Shown here: piece after piece, positions 23,779-33,206 of the stretch
Numbering within the stretch: the stretch's first letter is position 1
How the letters are laid out: every line of letters begins with the position of its first letter
NCBI GenBank assembly: GCA_019359445.1
Contig: JAHHHJ010000026.1
Coordinates: 26,542-90,541 of the forward strand
Length of the DNA: 64,000 bases
From: Kastovskya adunca ATA6-11-RM4
Lineage (GTDB): Bacteria; Cyanobacteriota; Cyanobacteriia; Cyanobacteriales; Coleofasciculaceae
Reading direction: 5' to 3'
Notes under the pieces: generated by a model
Databases searched by the model: none
Told to the model about the DNA's origin: nothing
Seen by the model: the letters and a program-made list of their open reading frames with translations, nothing else
Translations under genes and position numbers: made by a program

Positions 23779-25566
23779 CTACGACTTCGGCTTATAAGTC
23801 GAAGCGACATGCAACTCCTTCAACTGCTTGGCATCAACATCAGAAGGCGCATCAGTAAGCAAGCATCGCGCCTGCTGCGTCTTCGGAAACGCAATTACGT
23901 CCCGGATCGACTCTTCACCCGCGAGGAGCATCACCAAGCGGTCTAAACCGTAGGCGATACCACCGTGGGGTGGGGTGCCGTATTCAAAGGCTTCGAGGAG
24001 AAAGCCGAATTTGTTATACGCTTCCTCTGGCGATAAACCAATGGTTTCAAACACCTGCTGTTGAACATCCCGCTGATAAATCCGCAGACTACCGCCGCCA
24101 ATTTCTAAGCCGTTGTAGGTCAAGTCATAGGCTTGCGCTCTGGCGGTTTTGAGGTCGTCTAAGTCCTCAGGATTAGGAGCAGTGAAGGGGTGATGCAGCG
24201 GCTCTAAACGCTTCTCGTCTGCATTCCACTCGAACATCGGGAAGTCGGTTACCCACAGTAAGTTGATTTTGTTGGAGTCAATTAACCCTAATTCCCGACC
24301 AATAACTTGCCGTAGTCGATCCAGAGTTTTGTTGACAACATCAGCAGCGCCAGCGCCAAAGAGGAGGAGGTGTCCGGCTTCTGCTCCGGTGCGGCTCAGG
24401 AGTTCCTGTTTTTGTTCTTCTGTCAGGTTGTCTTTAATCGCGCCGATGGTGTCGATTTCGCCATTTTCCCGCACGCGGATGTAGGCGATGCCTTTTGCAC
24501 CTGCTTCGCTGGCTTCTTTGAATAAATCGCCACCGGGCTTAATTCGCACGTTAGAAATCGCTTCATTGCCGCCGGGAATGGGTAGAACTTTCACTATCCC
24601 ACCATTAGCGATCGCTCCGGAAAAAACCTTGAAGCCAGAGTCTTTCATGATGTCAGAAACATCGACTAGCTCTAAGCCAAAACGCGTATCTGGTTTATCC
24701 GTACCATAGCGTCCCATTGCCTCGGCATAGGTAAGGCGCGGGAACGGACGGGGGAGATCGATACCTTTAACAGTTTTGAAGAGGTGACAGATTAAATCTT
24801 CATTGAGCTGGAGAATTTCTTCTTCAGACAAGAAGCTCATCTCCATGTCTAGCTGAGTAAATTCTGGCTGTCTGTCAGCACGAAGGTCTTCATCCCGGAA
24901 GCACCGCGCAATCTGGTAGTAGCGGTCAAAGCCGGACACCATCAAAATTTGCTTGAAGAGCTGCGGTGACTGGGGTAAGGCAAACCATTCATTGGGATTG
25001 ACGCGGGAAGGGACAAGATAGTCTCTGGCTCCTTCGGGAGTCGATCTGGTCAGAATTGGAGTTTCGACTTCTAGGAAACCTTTCTGGTCTTCCAAATAGC
25101 GGCGGAGAGTTTTGATTACTTCTGCACGCAGTTTCAGGTTGTGGCGCATCCGTTCCCGCCGCAAATCTAAATAGCGATACTTGAGCCGCAAGTCTTCTCG
25201 CACCGATTCGCTATTCGCCGTCGCCACCTGAAACGGTAACGGCTTATGCACGGCATTCAGCAACTCAATGGCGTCGGCATAAATTTCCACGTCCCCCGTT
25301 GGCACTTTGGGGTTGAGCGACTCTTCGGGACGTTGCGTCACTCTCCCTGTCACCCGCACCACATATTCATTCCGCAGATCATTTGCCCGCTCGTAAGAAT
25401 CTGGGGTGCGCTGGGGATCGCTAACAATCTGGACAATCCCGGTGCGATCGCGTAAATCTAAAAAAGTTACTCCACCGTGATCGCGGTAACGGTCTACCCA
25501 ACCGCACAGGGTAACCGTTTCTCCAATATGTTCTGGTCGCAGCTCACCACAATAATAAGTACGCAT
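23779..25566 (-). CDS. aspS: Aspartyl-tRNA synthetase
   Basis: Codes for 595 residues, the length of the bacterial-type enzyme. An N-terminal OB-fold anticodon-binding domain ([20 protein letters not shown]) is followed by class II motif 2 ([23 protein letters not shown]), the bacterial GAD insertion (about 290-420), and motif 3 ([22 protein letters not shown]). It charges tRNA-Asp with aspartate. If the enzyme also charges tRNA-Asn, GatCAB (gatB at 43931) would convert the product; sequence alone does not decide this. It is monocistronic, and the ATG at 25566 opens directly in the conserved N terminus ([16 protein letters not shown]). Confidence 0.96.
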   Translation of the reverse strand: MRTYYCGELRPEHIGETVTLCGWVDRYRDHGGVTFLDLRDRTGIVQIVSDPQRTPDSYERANDLRNEYVVRVTGRVTQRPEESLNPKVPTGDVEIYADAIELLNAVHKPLPFQVATANSESVREDLRLKYRYLDLRRERMRHNLKLRAEVIKTLRRYLEDQKGFLEVETPILTRSTPEGARDYLVPSRVNPNEWFALPQSPQLFKQILMVSGFDRYYQIARCFRDEDLRADRQPEFTQLDMEMSFLSEEEILQLNEDLICHLFKTVKGIDLPRPFPRLTYAEAMGRYGTDKPDTRFGLELVDVSDIMKDSGFKVFSGAIANGGIVKVLPIPGGNEAISNVRIKPGGDLFKEASEAGAKGIAYIRVRENGEIDTIGAIKDNLTEEQKQELLSRTGAEAGHLLLFGAGAADVVNKTLDRLRQVIGRELGLIDSNKINLLWVTDFPMFEWNADEKRLEPLHHPFTAPNPEDLDDLKTARAQAYDLTYNGLEIGGGSLRIYQRDVQQQVFETIGLSPEEAYNKFGFLLEAFEYGTPPHGGIAYGLDRLVMLLAGEESIRDVIAFPKTQQARCLLTDAPSDVDAKQLKELHVASTYKPKS

Positions 25567-25725
25567 AGTTGCTTAAGTTGTCACTTCGGCTCTAAGAAGT
25601 CAAAAAGGCTAGAAGTCTATAATAAGCGCCATTTGCCTTACTCTGTAGTACCGATTGCACAAACCCCCTTCCCATGGACGGGAAGGAGGTAGAAGGTAGG
25701 ATTGCTGCAATTGTTGAAAGTGAGT

Positions 25726-26049
25726 TTAACCTTGGTTCTCGGCTTGAGGATTAACGTCCTGCGCCATCTTCCGGTAATCCTCAGGGTTACCTGTTGACTG
25801 CGTTGTGCTGCTCATATCTTCGTTAGAGGGAAAGGTCTTCTGCTGAGGTGCTGTTGCTGCTTCCGCTGCTGCCGCTCCAGCTCCCGATTTATCTGCATCA
25901 CTAACGTCGAACTTTTTTGAGGCTTCGTAATCAGCTTCTACATCAACTTTTTGCCTGGCTTCCTCACCTTTTGCCATCCCTTCCGCCGCCAGTTGGGCTT
26001 CTTGGATGTCAGCGGCTTCTTTGGGATCGGGTTTTATACTTTCTGCCAT
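25726..26049 (-). CDS. Small acidic, probably disordered protein, function unknown
   Basis: Codes for 107 residues, rich in Ala, Glu, Asp, Lys and Gln, with no hydrophobic core. It includes EAADIQEAQLAAEGMAKGEE, DVSDADKSGAGAAAAEAA and NPEDYRKMAQDVNPQAENQG. The composition fits an intrinsically disordered or stress-type hydrophilic protein. Codon use is normal for the window and the ATG at 26049 is preceded by AGGAGC on the coding strand, supporting a real gene. I do not recognise the family. Confidence 0.65.
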   Translation of the reverse strand: MAESIKPDPKEAADIQEAQLAAEGMAKGEEARQKVDVEADYEASKKFDVSDADKSGAGAAAAEAATAPQQKTFPSNEDMSSTTQSTGNPEDYRKMAQDVNPQAENQG

Positions 26050-26269
26050 AATCGGCTCCTTATTTAACTTTTCTTATCGTGCCGCTCATTTTATCAACAT
26101 CGATCCCTAAGGCTTTAGCCTCTTAAGGCATATTTTTAAGCTCACTAACAACAAAGAGCAATTTAGTCATTTTTTTTAAATCAAACTCTCTCTATCGGAG
26201 GGCGACTTGGTTTCGTAAAATCTGATACGCCTAGGCTGTACATTAATTCACTTGCTTAGGAAAAAAAAT

Positions 26270-26803
26270 ATGGCAGCACAAGAAAATCGTCCCCAATCCG
26301 CCTCCGTTCTCTCGGTCGAAACCCAAAAAGTTGTTGAAGCATTTCAAGGGTTGGGCACTGACGAACAACTAGCACTTTTTTACTACGTCTATGAAAAGAT
26401 GGGCGACTCGATTACCCCGGCTGCACCAGGCGCAGCTAATCCTGAAATCGCTCCTAGTCTGCTAGGAGACTACCTAGATATGTCTGACGACGAACAACTA
26501 GCCATCATGCGTCAGATTGTTAATAGAGAAGATACAGAAATGTCTCGTGCCTATGGGGGACTGACGGAGAATAACCAGCTTGTTGTCTGGTACGCCTGGG
26601 CGCAAGAAATGGGCGAGAACGTTGTAGACATGCCCTCAGACTATCAAGCTTCGCAACCCGTTAAAGATGCTCTCAGTCAAATTGAGAAGCTCGACTTTGA
26701 AGCGCAAATCTCAATGATGCGTGCCGTCGTTGGAGAGATGGGCTACAGCGATGTGCAGCGCATACCTACCCAGGAAGAAACAGGCAAAACATCGAGTTTG
26801 TAA
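26270..26803 (+). CDS. Helical carotenoid protein (N-terminal-domain homologue of orange carotenoid protein)
   Basis: Codes for 177 residues, matching only the carotenoid-binding N-terminal domain of OCP. Landmarks are VEAFQGLGTDEQLALFYYVYEKMG, LLGDYLDMSDDEQLAIMRQIVNR and NNQLVVWYAWAQEMG; aromatic residues of that domain line the carotenoid. There is no C-terminal NTF2-like regulatory domain. HCPs bind a keto-carotenoid and act as singlet-oxygen quenchers or constitutive quenchers, depending on the clade. I place the start at ATG 26270 (MAAQENRPQ) with GCTTAGGAAA upstream, rather than the TTG at 26252. It is monocistronic and followed by two hairpins. Confidence 0.9.
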   Translation: MAAQENRPQSASVLSVETQKVVEAFQGLGTDEQLALFYYVYEKMGDSITPAAPGAANPEIAPSLLGDYLDMSDDEQLAIMRQIVNREDTEMSRAYGGLTENNQLVVWYAWAQEMGENVVDMPSDYQASQPVKDALSQIEKLDFEAQISMMRAVVGEMGYSDVQRIPTQEETGKTSSL

Positions 26804-26867
26804 GTTTTATCCCGTCCGGTTAATCCCTGGAACTGTGGAATACTGTGGCTTTTACTTACGTACAGAA

Positions 26868-26913
26868 CAACCCTTGGTACGGGTGAACAGTGGTTGACTT
26901 GTACCAAGGGTTG
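26868..26913 (+). terminator. Long hairpin downstream of the helical carotenoid protein gene
   Basis: CAACCCTTGGTAC (26868-26880) pairs perfectly with GTACCAAGGGTTG (26901-26913) around a 20-base loop. It lacks a U-tract, so it may protect or end the transcript rather than act as a classical terminator. Confidence 0.55.
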
Positions 26914-26939
26914 AATTCATATTCAGAGCTATTTATTGC

Positions 26940-26966
26940 AAAACGAACTCAAAATGAGTTCGTTTT
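26940..26966. terminator. Intrinsic terminator hairpin AAAACGAACTCA/TGAGTTCGTTTT
   Basis: Twelve-bp perfect stem with a 3-base loop; the ends are A and T runs, so it fits a bidirectional intrinsic terminator. It isolates the HCP gene from the next gene at 27072. Confidence 0.7.
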
Positions 26967-27071
26967 AAGTAGAAATCGCTACTGGAATCTACGTGTTAGC
27001 CCTATTTGAGATCGAAAATTGTCGCCACATAATCAAGACATCGACTTCTTATAGAGAAAGGATTAACAGGG

Positions 27072-27542
27072 ATGACAGCACTATTACGACAAGAACTCGG
27101 TGATTTTATTAGTATTGCTTGCTTCAAAGCAGTGATCGTGGGGATAGAAAACGCTCTGGGCGAAAGAGCGACGGCGATCTCTCTACTTGCTGCTGGTCGG
27201 GCTAGGGGGAAAAAACTTGCAGAGGAGTTGGAACTGGTAAATTCATCAGTCCCTTTGGATGAGGTGACAGCTAGGCTGAATCAGGTTCTGGGTAAACAGG
27301 GAACTCGCCTTTGCATAATTGAAAAAGTTGTTCAAGATGGGGATGTTACCAAGGTTTACACCGCAGAAACCGTATGTTCTGCTGGGGAACCGCAAGGCTC
27401 TTCTCGTAATTCCACCTTCACCCTGGGTGCCATTTGGGGTGTGTTAGAACAACTTCTCAATTACCGCTTGCAAGGCAAACAGACTGAATCTGTACTCCGG
27501 GGCGGCACTCATGATGTCTTCGAGTTTACGCCATTGACCTGA
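27072..27542 (+). CDS. Conserved protein of unknown function, possibly V4R/hydrocarbon-binding-like
   Basis: Codes for 156 soluble residues. The N-terminal half is helical (ERATAISLLAAGRARGKKLAEEL). The second half is beta-rich with single Cys residues (LCIIEKVV; ETVCSAGEP) and ends GTHDVFEFTPL. The layout faintly recalls small V4R or heme-NO-binding-like domains that hold small ligands, but the match is too weak to name. ATG 27072 has AAAGGATTAACAGGG upstream as ribosome binding site. It stands alone between a terminator and the convergent exporter operon. Confidence 0.6.
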   Translation: MTALLRQELGDFISIACFKAVIVGIENALGERATAISLLAAGRARGKKLAEELELVNSSVPLDEVTARLNQVLGKQGTRLCIIEKVVQDGDVTKVYTAETVCSAGEPQGSSRNSTFTLGAIWGVLEQLLNYRLQGKQTESVLRGGTHDVFEFTPLT

Positions 27543-27793
27543 GCCTAACTAGCTTCAGAGGTGATCAGTACTTGTGTTGATACACGACCAGAATTTCACT
27601 ACCTCTATTACCTATTAGATGCTAAAGCCGAGAACTCTAGCAAAAATTCTGTCAGTCAATCGTTTCTCCAGAACTTGGTGGGTTTTCTGCGAAATAAGGT
27701 CTAATTCTGCTGCCTTGTTTACCTGTTTCTTGGAGATTGTCTGGAGCGATTTAGGAGGGTACAAACATATACTCCTAGGGCAGGATAGACATC

Positions 27794-28552
27794 TTATGCT
27801 AAAACGACTTGCATCATTTCCTCTGGGTTGAGATGAGAGTGCAGCACTTCACCATCGCGGAACCAGACGATGCGTTTGGTGAGACGGGCGACTTCTGGCT
27901 CGTGCGTCACCATAACGACGGTGATACCACTGTCATTTAACTCAGTGAAGATCTCCAACACTTCCTGGGTAGTACGCGAATCTAGTGCGCCTGTGGGTTC
28001 ATCCGCTAGCAATAAAACGGGTCTGTTGACAATGGCGCGGGCGATCGCTACCCGTTGTTGTTGTCCTCCCGAAAGCTGATTGGGCTTGTTTTTGAGGCGG
28101 TTTCCCAGTCCTACCCGTTGTAGGGCAACTGTAGCGCGATCGTGGCGATCGCTCTGAGGCACCCCCGCATACACCATCGGTAACATCACATTTTCCAGCG
28201 CCGTGAGCTGTTGCAACAAGTGGAATTGCTGGAAGACAAAGCCAATTTTGAGATTGCGAATTCCGGCTAAATCCGCATCTGCCAGTTGAGAGACATCCAC
28301 TCCATCTAAGTAGTAGTGTCCTGATGTCGGTCGATCCAGACAGCCAATGATATTCATGGCGGTAGACTTACCGGAACCCGATGCTCCCATAATCGAGCAA
28401 TACTCGCCTTCTTCAACAACTAGGTTAATTCCGTTTAGTGCCCGGACTTCAGTATTCTCTGTGCCGTAGATTTTGAAAATATTCTCCATCTGGATAATGG
28501 CAGGCTTGCGATCGCGCTGGAGGTGGGATTGAGGATTAAGTCGATCTTGCAT
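27794..28552 (-). CDS. ABC transporter ATP-binding protein, MacB/LolD type
   Basis: Codes for 252 residues with Walker A GASGSGKSTAMN, Q-loop FQQFHLLQQLTALENVMLP, signature LSGGQQQRVAIARA, Walker B LLLADEPTGALD and switch His in VMVTHEPE. This is the LolD/MacB/FtsE class that drives mechanotransmission-type exporters rather than importers. The permease (28751-30043) and adaptor (30040-31485) genes lie upstream on the same strand, so this is the third gene of the operon. The 198-bp gap before it is filled with dispersed repeat sequence. The exported substrate is unknown. Confidence 0.9.
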   Translation of the reverse strand: MQDRLNPQSHLQRDRKPAIIQMENIFKIYGTENTEVRALNGINLVVEEGEYCSIMGASGSGKSTAMNIIGCLDRPTSGHYYLDGVDVSQLADADLAGIRNLKIGFVFQQFHLLQQLTALENVMLPMVYAGVPQSDRHDRATVALQRVGLGNRLKNKPNQLSGGQQQRVAIARAIVNRPVLLLADEPTGALDSRTTQEVLEIFTELNDSGITVVMVTHEPEVARLTKRIVWFRDGEVLHSHLNPEEMMQVVLA

Positions 28553-28599
28553 ATCTCTGTTATTTATTACTGAGTGCTGAGTAGGAGTGATGGGGTGAT

Positions 28600-28750
28600 A
28601 AGAGTTTTAATAAACCACAGAGGCACAGAGGACGCAGAGGTTAGAAAAAAGAGAGGGTGATGAGGAGATAAAGAGATGAGGAGAAGCGATAACCCCTAAC
28701 CTCTCGCCCTTCATACTTCATACTTCACCCTTCATCCTTCATACTTCACT
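28600..28750. repeat. Low-complexity dispersed repeat inside the exporter operon
   Basis: ACCACAGAGGCACAGAGGACGCAGAGG, a common cyanobacterial dispersed type, is followed by purine-rich GATGAGGAG units and then TTCATACTTCA repeats. A related GCAGA-rich block occurs at 52495-52560. It lengthens the gap between permease and ATPase genes, a likely late insertion. Confidence 0.6.
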
Positions 28751-30043
28751 TTAAGCACTCCGTAACGCGACGATCGGGTCGAGTTTTGCTGCGCGTCGGG
28801 CGGGAACGACGCCAAAGAACAAGCCAATTCCACCGGAGACACTGACCGCCATGATAATCGCTACGGGTGAAATTCCGGCTTTTAATGGACTCAAAAGGGC
28901 TACCACCTGCACGACGCCAATTCCTAATGCTGTGCCGATAATGCCTCCCGCCGCAGAGAGAATCACGGCTTCAATCAAAAACTGAATTAGAATATCTTGC
29001 TCTCTTGCCCCGATCGCTTTTCGCAATCCGATTTCCTGAGTGCGCTCGGTTACTGAAACCAACATGATATTCATCACACCGATGCCACCAACGAGCAACG
29101 AAATTGCAGCGATCGCGGCTAAAAGTATCGTCAGTCCACCTGTAACCGTACCGACAATTTGCAGCAGTTCTTGCTGCGCTCTGACGGTAAAGTCATCTTC
29201 CCCGTTAATTTTGTGCCGCAGTCGCAGCAAATTCTCAATCTGAAACTTGGCGGCTCCGGTACTATCTGGATCTTTGGCAGAGACGGTAATGTAAGTCAGC
29301 TCTAGTCCGTAGGGAGAAGTATTTCCGACTAGGCGATTAGCTAGGGTGGTAAGGGGCACATACGCCGACTCGTCTGGATTATCTCCCAGTGCGGCACCTT
29401 TTGACTTCATCACACCAATAACCTGAAAGGAGGTACTTCTAATCCGGATCTGCTGACCGATGGGGTTAGCGTCGCCAAAAAGCCGCTCTGCTAGCTCTGA
29501 ACCGAGAGCAACGACCTGGGTATTGCGCCGTAAGTCTTGGTTGGTAATAAACAGCCCTTCGGCAACATTAAAGCTTCTGACGGTCAAAAATTCTGGTGTG
29601 ACTCCGGTAATTGCGGTGGTGGTACTTTTGTTGCGATAGGTAACAAGCTGCCGCGAGTTGATTTGCGGCGAAACTCCCTTTACAGAAGGGACTTGCTCGG
29701 CGATCGCATTGGCATCTTCCAGCACCAAGTTTCTTGGTACAGCAGAGGTTGTATTCCGCGTTTCCTGGGAGCCAGGAACGATAAATAGCACGTTAGGGCC
29801 AAGGGACTCAAACTGCTCTGATGCTAAACGTTGGGCACCTTGTCCAATCCCCACCATGGCAATCACGGAAGCATTGCCGATGATGATTCCCAGCATCGTC
29901 AAACTACTCCGTAGTTTATTGGCAACCAGCGTCCTACCTGACATTTTGATGCTGTCGAGGAGGTCAATTTTTTGGGCACCTCTCGAAGATTTTCGAGACT
30001 TTTCCAGGTGCGTCTCTACGCCTTTTGACTCTTCCCGTTTCAC
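28751..30043 (-). CDS. ABC transporter permease, MacB/FtsX type
   Basis: Codes for 430 residues. After a polar N terminus there is one membrane span (about 45-65; SLTMLGIIIGNASVIAMVGIGQGAQ), a large periplasmic domain (about 70-305) and three more spans near the C terminus (VTGGLTILLAAIAAISLLVGG; FLIEAVILSAAGGIIGTALG; VSGGIGLFFGVVPARRAAKL). This four-span layout with an ectodomain is the MacB type. The highly conserved GVMNIMLVSVTERTQEIGLRKAIGA couples to the ATPase. The start overlaps the adaptor stop by 4 bases (ATGA), so the two are translationally coupled. In MacB itself the ATPase is fused; here it is separate. Confidence 0.9.
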   Translation of the reverse strand: MKREESKGVETHLEKSRKSSRGAQKIDLLDSIKMSGRTLVANKLRSSLTMLGIIIGNASVIAMVGIGQGAQRLASEQFESLGPNVLFIVPGSQETRNTTSAVPRNLVLEDANAIAEQVPSVKGVSPQINSRQLVTYRNKSTTTAITGVTPEFLTVRSFNVAEGLFITNQDLRRNTQVVALGSELAERLFGDANPIGQQIRIRSTSFQVIGVMKSKGAALGDNPDESAYVPLTTLANRLVGNTSPYGLELTYITVSAKDPDSTGAAKFQIENLLRLRHKINGEDDFTVRAQQELLQIVGTVTGGLTILLAAIAAISLLVGGIGVMNIMLVSVTERTQEIGLRKAIGAREQDILIQFLIEAVILSAAGGIIGTALGIGVVQVVALLSPLKAGISPVAIIMAVSVSGGIGLFFGVVPARRAAKLDPIVALRSA

Positions 30044-31485
30044 TCTCTTTCCTCTCGATTGAAGTCTTTGGGTGGCTCAATAAATACCCTCTCGCCCTGG
30101 GTTAATCCTTCAAGAATCTGAGTTTGAGGTCGGAACTCTGGACCAATCGTCACCGGTCGGAACTCTGGTTTGTTGTTTTCATCGGGTACCAGCACCCCGG
30201 TTTCCCCATCTTCAGTGACGATCGCCACGGTGGGGACAACTAATGCATTGCTGACTTGGTCACCGATAAAGGTCAAATCTACGTTCATCCCAGAACGTAG
30301 TTCCTCTTGACCTGTCAACAGTTCGACTCGTACCTGAAAAGAGGTGACATTTTGCTCCACTACCGCTTCCGGTGCGATCAATTTCACCCGACCTTTAAAG
30401 ACTTTATCCGGTAGAGCATCTGCCACAACTTCTACAGGTTGACCCACTTGGAGTTCTCCCACATCCACTTCTGGAACATTGGCGAGGACTTCTAAGCCTC
30501 TGGCGATCGCTACAACGGAGGTCGAAGTGGCTGAGGCTGTACTTGATGCAGACGTGGTGGGCGTTACAAAGGCTCCCTCCGTTGCATACTTTTGCGTCAC
30601 AATTCCCGAAAATGGGGCGCGAATAATCGAGTCTTGGAGCTGCACTTGCGCCCCCAATAACTGCGCTTTTGCCGCGTCAACGGCGGCTTGCAGTTGAGCA
30701 ATTTCCTCAGGACGTCGACCATTTTCTAGCTGCTGCACGGCAATTCTTGCTTCTTCTACCGCCGCTTGCAGTTGATTCACTTCCGGATTGACGAGGTTGC
30801 GTACCTGATTTAGGCCCTGCTCGGCTTCAATTAAGGCAGCATTCGCATTGCGGGCTTCCGTCAAAACTTCTTCAAGCTGGTCTTGGGCGATCGCTCCCTG
30901 CTGTGTCAGAAATTCATAGCGTGCTCCCCGCGAACGAGCTAGCGTTAACCGAGAACGCGCTGTTTCCACTTGCGCCAGTGCCTGGTTAACTTCGGTCGGC
31001 GTTCTGGCGAGGGTATCATTTAAGCGGGCTTGGGCTTGGGCAAGTCTTGCCCTGGCTTGGGCAATTTCTTCCGGACGACTGCCAGCTTGTGCCTCAGCCA
31101 GACGCGCTTGAGCTTGATTTAAGTCTGCCCTGGCTTTATAAAACTGTGCCTGAAGGTCGGCATTTTCCATCTGTGCCAATGGTTGCCCTTCTTGAACGCG
31201 ATCGCCTTGTTCAACCATTAGCTTTGCCAAACGTCCAGAGGTTTTTGGACTCAGGTTGACGCTTTGCACAGGAACCACCGTGCCGCTTGCGGAAATGCGG
31301 ACGGTGAGGTTTTGGGCTTGCACAGGCACCGTCAGTTCATCTAATTTAGTGCTGGGCGTTCTTGCCCCAATAAGATAGTAAGTGGTTCCCCCTACCGCTA
31401 AAATGCCTGCTGCCATTAGTCCGACTAACCAAGGGAGAGGTCGCTTGATTTTACCAATTAGGGGAACTTCCATATCTAAGGTCAT
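30040..31485 (-). CDS. HlyD/MacA-type membrane-fusion (periplasmic adaptor) protein
   Basis: Codes for 481 residues. One N-terminal membrane anchor (about 16-36) is followed by a biotinyl-lipoyl-like half-motif (VNLSPKTSGRLAKLMVEQGDRVQEGQPLA), a long coiled-coil hairpin (about 110-270, Ala/Gln/Arg/Glu-rich heptads), the second lipoyl half (DSIIRAPFSGIVTQKYATEGAFV), and beta-barrel and membrane-proximal domains. Adaptors of this class link an inner-membrane pump to an outer-membrane channel. It is the first gene of the exporter operon. No outer-membrane TolC gene is in the window. A Ser/Thr/Ala-rich loop (TPTTSASSTASATSTS) follows the second lipoyl motif. Confidence 0.92.
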   Translation of the reverse strand: MTLDMEVPLIGKIKRPLPWLVGLMAAGILAVGGTTYYLIGARTPSTKLDELTVPVQAQNLTVRISASGTVVPVQSVNLSPKTSGRLAKLMVEQGDRVQEGQPLAQMENADLQAQFYKARADLNQAQARLAEAQAGSRPEEIAQARARLAQAQARLNDTLARTPTEVNQALAQVETARSRLTLARSRGARYEFLTQQGAIAQDQLEEVLTEARNANAALIEAEQGLNQVRNLVNPEVNQLQAAVEEARIAVQQLENGRRPEEIAQLQAAVDAAKAQLLGAQVQLQDSIIRAPFSGIVTQKYATEGAFVTPTTSASSTASATSTSVVAIARGLEVLANVPEVDVGELQVGQPVEVVADALPDKVFKGRVKLIAPEAVVEQNVTSFQVRVELLTGQEELRSGMNVDLTFIGDQVSNALVVPTVAIVTEDGETGVLVPDENNKPEFRPVTIGPEFRPQTQILEGLTQGERVFIEPPKDFNREERE

Positions 31486-31627
31486 CGAGTTAGGCAGTTA
31501 AGCAATAATTAAGAAAAGCCGTAAGTCAGATGCACTCACTGAATCTGTCTCGTCTATCTTCTAGTAAAGTCACTCAGCCCCTTAATAGGCATCACCCGCA
31601 TAGGTGAAACGCTCAGATTCCGTGAGT

Positions 31628-31714
31628 AGACCCCCCTTAATCCCCCCTTAGTAAGGGGGGAGACTTGAAATCTTGCCCCCTCCCCTTACTAAGGGGAGGG
31701 TTGGGGAGGGGTCT
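31628..31714. repeat. C/G-rich compound inverted repeat in a 455-bp gene-free gap
   Basis: AGACCCC (31628-31634) pairs with GGGGTCT (31708-31714), enclosing nested inverted repeats of CCCCCCTTA/TAAGGGGGG and CCCCTTACTAAGGGG. The gap 31486-31940 otherwise shows no gene. It resembles a dispersed intergenic repeat common in cyanobacteria; a shorter relative is at 15547-15572. Confidence 0.6.
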
Positions 31715-31940
31715 GGTACATTTTTGCAAGAGGTCTAGTGCCAACTTACTGGGGTTATTTCTATGCTACCTGTATTGTTTCCCCCTCCCGATTGCCTTTC
31801 CCGACCTTTGTTATACGGATTTCCGTCGTCTAGTCAGGGCACGGTATACCATGCACCTACTCAAATTTCTGCAACGTGCCTGTTGATTATGCGTTAATTT
31901 AGCTGAATAGTATTCCCTAGTTATCTTTTGAGGCTCCACC

Positions 31941-32825
31941 GTGCCTAAGCGTATCCCTTTATTCTCTCTTCTTGTTCTCCTAGGCTTACTGGGCGTGCAA
32001 GCACCGATTCTTGGACAGGCGCTTGTTCCCTATACTCCACAACTTGATTCCAAGGAACTAGAGCAGCAAGGCCTAAATCTGGCGCAGGATGCGATTCAGC
32101 TAGCACGCTTTCAGCAGTATGAACTGGCTGTTCCCAGAGCGCAGTTAGCAACGCAGCTTGCCCCAAAGAGCTTTCAAACCTGGTTTATTTTGGGAAGTTT
32201 ATATGTGCAGACTGAAGAACTAGATAAGGGAATTGAGACGTTAAAACGCGCTCATTCTCTAGACCCTAAAGAAGCAGGTGTCTTGTTTTCTTTGGGTTCT
32301 GCCCATTTTCAAAAAGGCGAATATGACCAAGCAGTTAGTCAGTTGCAAGCGGGGTTGAAGATCAAACCCGATGTCCCCGAAGCGTTATTTGATTTGGGGA
32401 ACTCGCTCTATATGCTAAAACGCTTCCCTGAGGCGATCGCGCATTACGAAAAAGCTGTTGCTCAAGAAAAGGTTTTTTGGCCGGCGATTAACAATATTGG
32501 ACTGGTGAAGTACGAACAAGGTGATGTGAAGGCGGCGATCAAACATTGGGAACAGGCGATCGCTATTGATGGCGAAGCGGCTGAACCTCAGTTAGCTGTT
32601 GCCGTCGCCCTTTATGCTCAAGGTCAGCGCGAGAAAGGGTTGGCTTTGGGAGAAGCGGCAATTCGCCTAGATGGCCGCTATGCTGACGTGGAGTTTCTCC
32701 AGGAAAATCTCTGGGGCGATCGCTTACTAAGCGCCACTAAAACATTCCTACAAACTCCTCGCATCCAAGCGACTATTGCCCAAAGCGGAACACCACCGAT
32801 GCAAATTGAGATGAGTCCTGAGTGA
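31941..32825 (+). CDS. Exported TPR-repeat protein
   Basis: Codes for 294 residues. A signal peptide covers about residues 1-26 (LFSLLVLLGLLGVQAPILGQA). TPR units follow from about 40 to 240 (LARFQQYELAVPRAQLA; WFILGSLYVQTEELDKGIETL; VLFSLGSAHFQKGEYDQAVSQL; LFDLGNSLYMLKRFPEAIAHYEKA). The C-terminal 60 residues are less regular. The GTG at 31941 fits the signal peptide. It is probably a periplasmic or thylakoid-lumen adaptor; no partner gene is adjacent. Confidence 0.85.
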   Translation: MPKRIPLFSLLVLLGLLGVQAPILGQALVPYTPQLDSKELEQQGLNLAQDAIQLARFQQYELAVPRAQLATQLAPKSFQTWFILGSLYVQTEELDKGIETLKRAHSLDPKEAGVLFSLGSAHFQKGEYDQAVSQLQAGLKIKPDVPEALFDLGNSLYMLKRFPEAIAHYEKAVAQEKVFWPAINNIGLVKYEQGDVKAAIKHWEQAIAIDGEAAEPQLAVAVALYAQGQREKGLALGEAAIRLDGRYADVEFLQENLWGDRLLSATKTFLQTPRIQATIAQSGTPPMQIEMSPE

Positions 32826-33071
32826 TCTATTTGTTTTTCTCCCCCCGATCCCCCCTCCCCCATCGCCGCAATCAAAGATCTTTGTGGGAAAAACTTGCCG
32901 AAATTGCCATTAAATAGTACACATGTACGTAATGAGTAATTAGCCATAGCTGATCACAACTCGCCAACTCAGTAGGGATAAGGCACTGCCCTTGTCCCTA
33001 CAACTTACCGACATCAAACGGCAACGTTTCCCGCTCACTAAATCTAATGTTCAATGAACGTTGAGAAAAAC

Positions 33072-33147
33072 GGCGGACACGCAAATGCAGATCTTGAGGG
33101 TTGCGGCAGGTAACCTGCCGCAGGGGTTTTCAGGCGGACACGCAAAA
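33072..33147. repeat. Palindrome flanked by 14-bp direct repeats in a 381-bp gap
   Basis: The 21-base palindrome TGCGGCAGGTAACCTGCCGCA (33102-33122, arms of 10 bp) lies between two copies of GGCGGACACGCAAA (near 33073 and 33134). The gap 32826-33206 has no gene that I can support. Confidence 0.65.
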
Positions 33148-33206
33148 AATACCAAGAGGCTGGTGGTTGCGGTGCAATGTTTGGGATAGCCTATCCCAAC
33201 AAGCCC

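Noticed and set aside
27619..27831. 70-residue plus-strand frame between 27542 and the exporter operon
   Set aside because: It has no recognisable domain and runs antisense into the ATPase gene end.
31665..31886. 73-residue plus-strand frame
   Set aside because: Its first part is the C/G-rich dispersed repeat; the rest lacks domain features.
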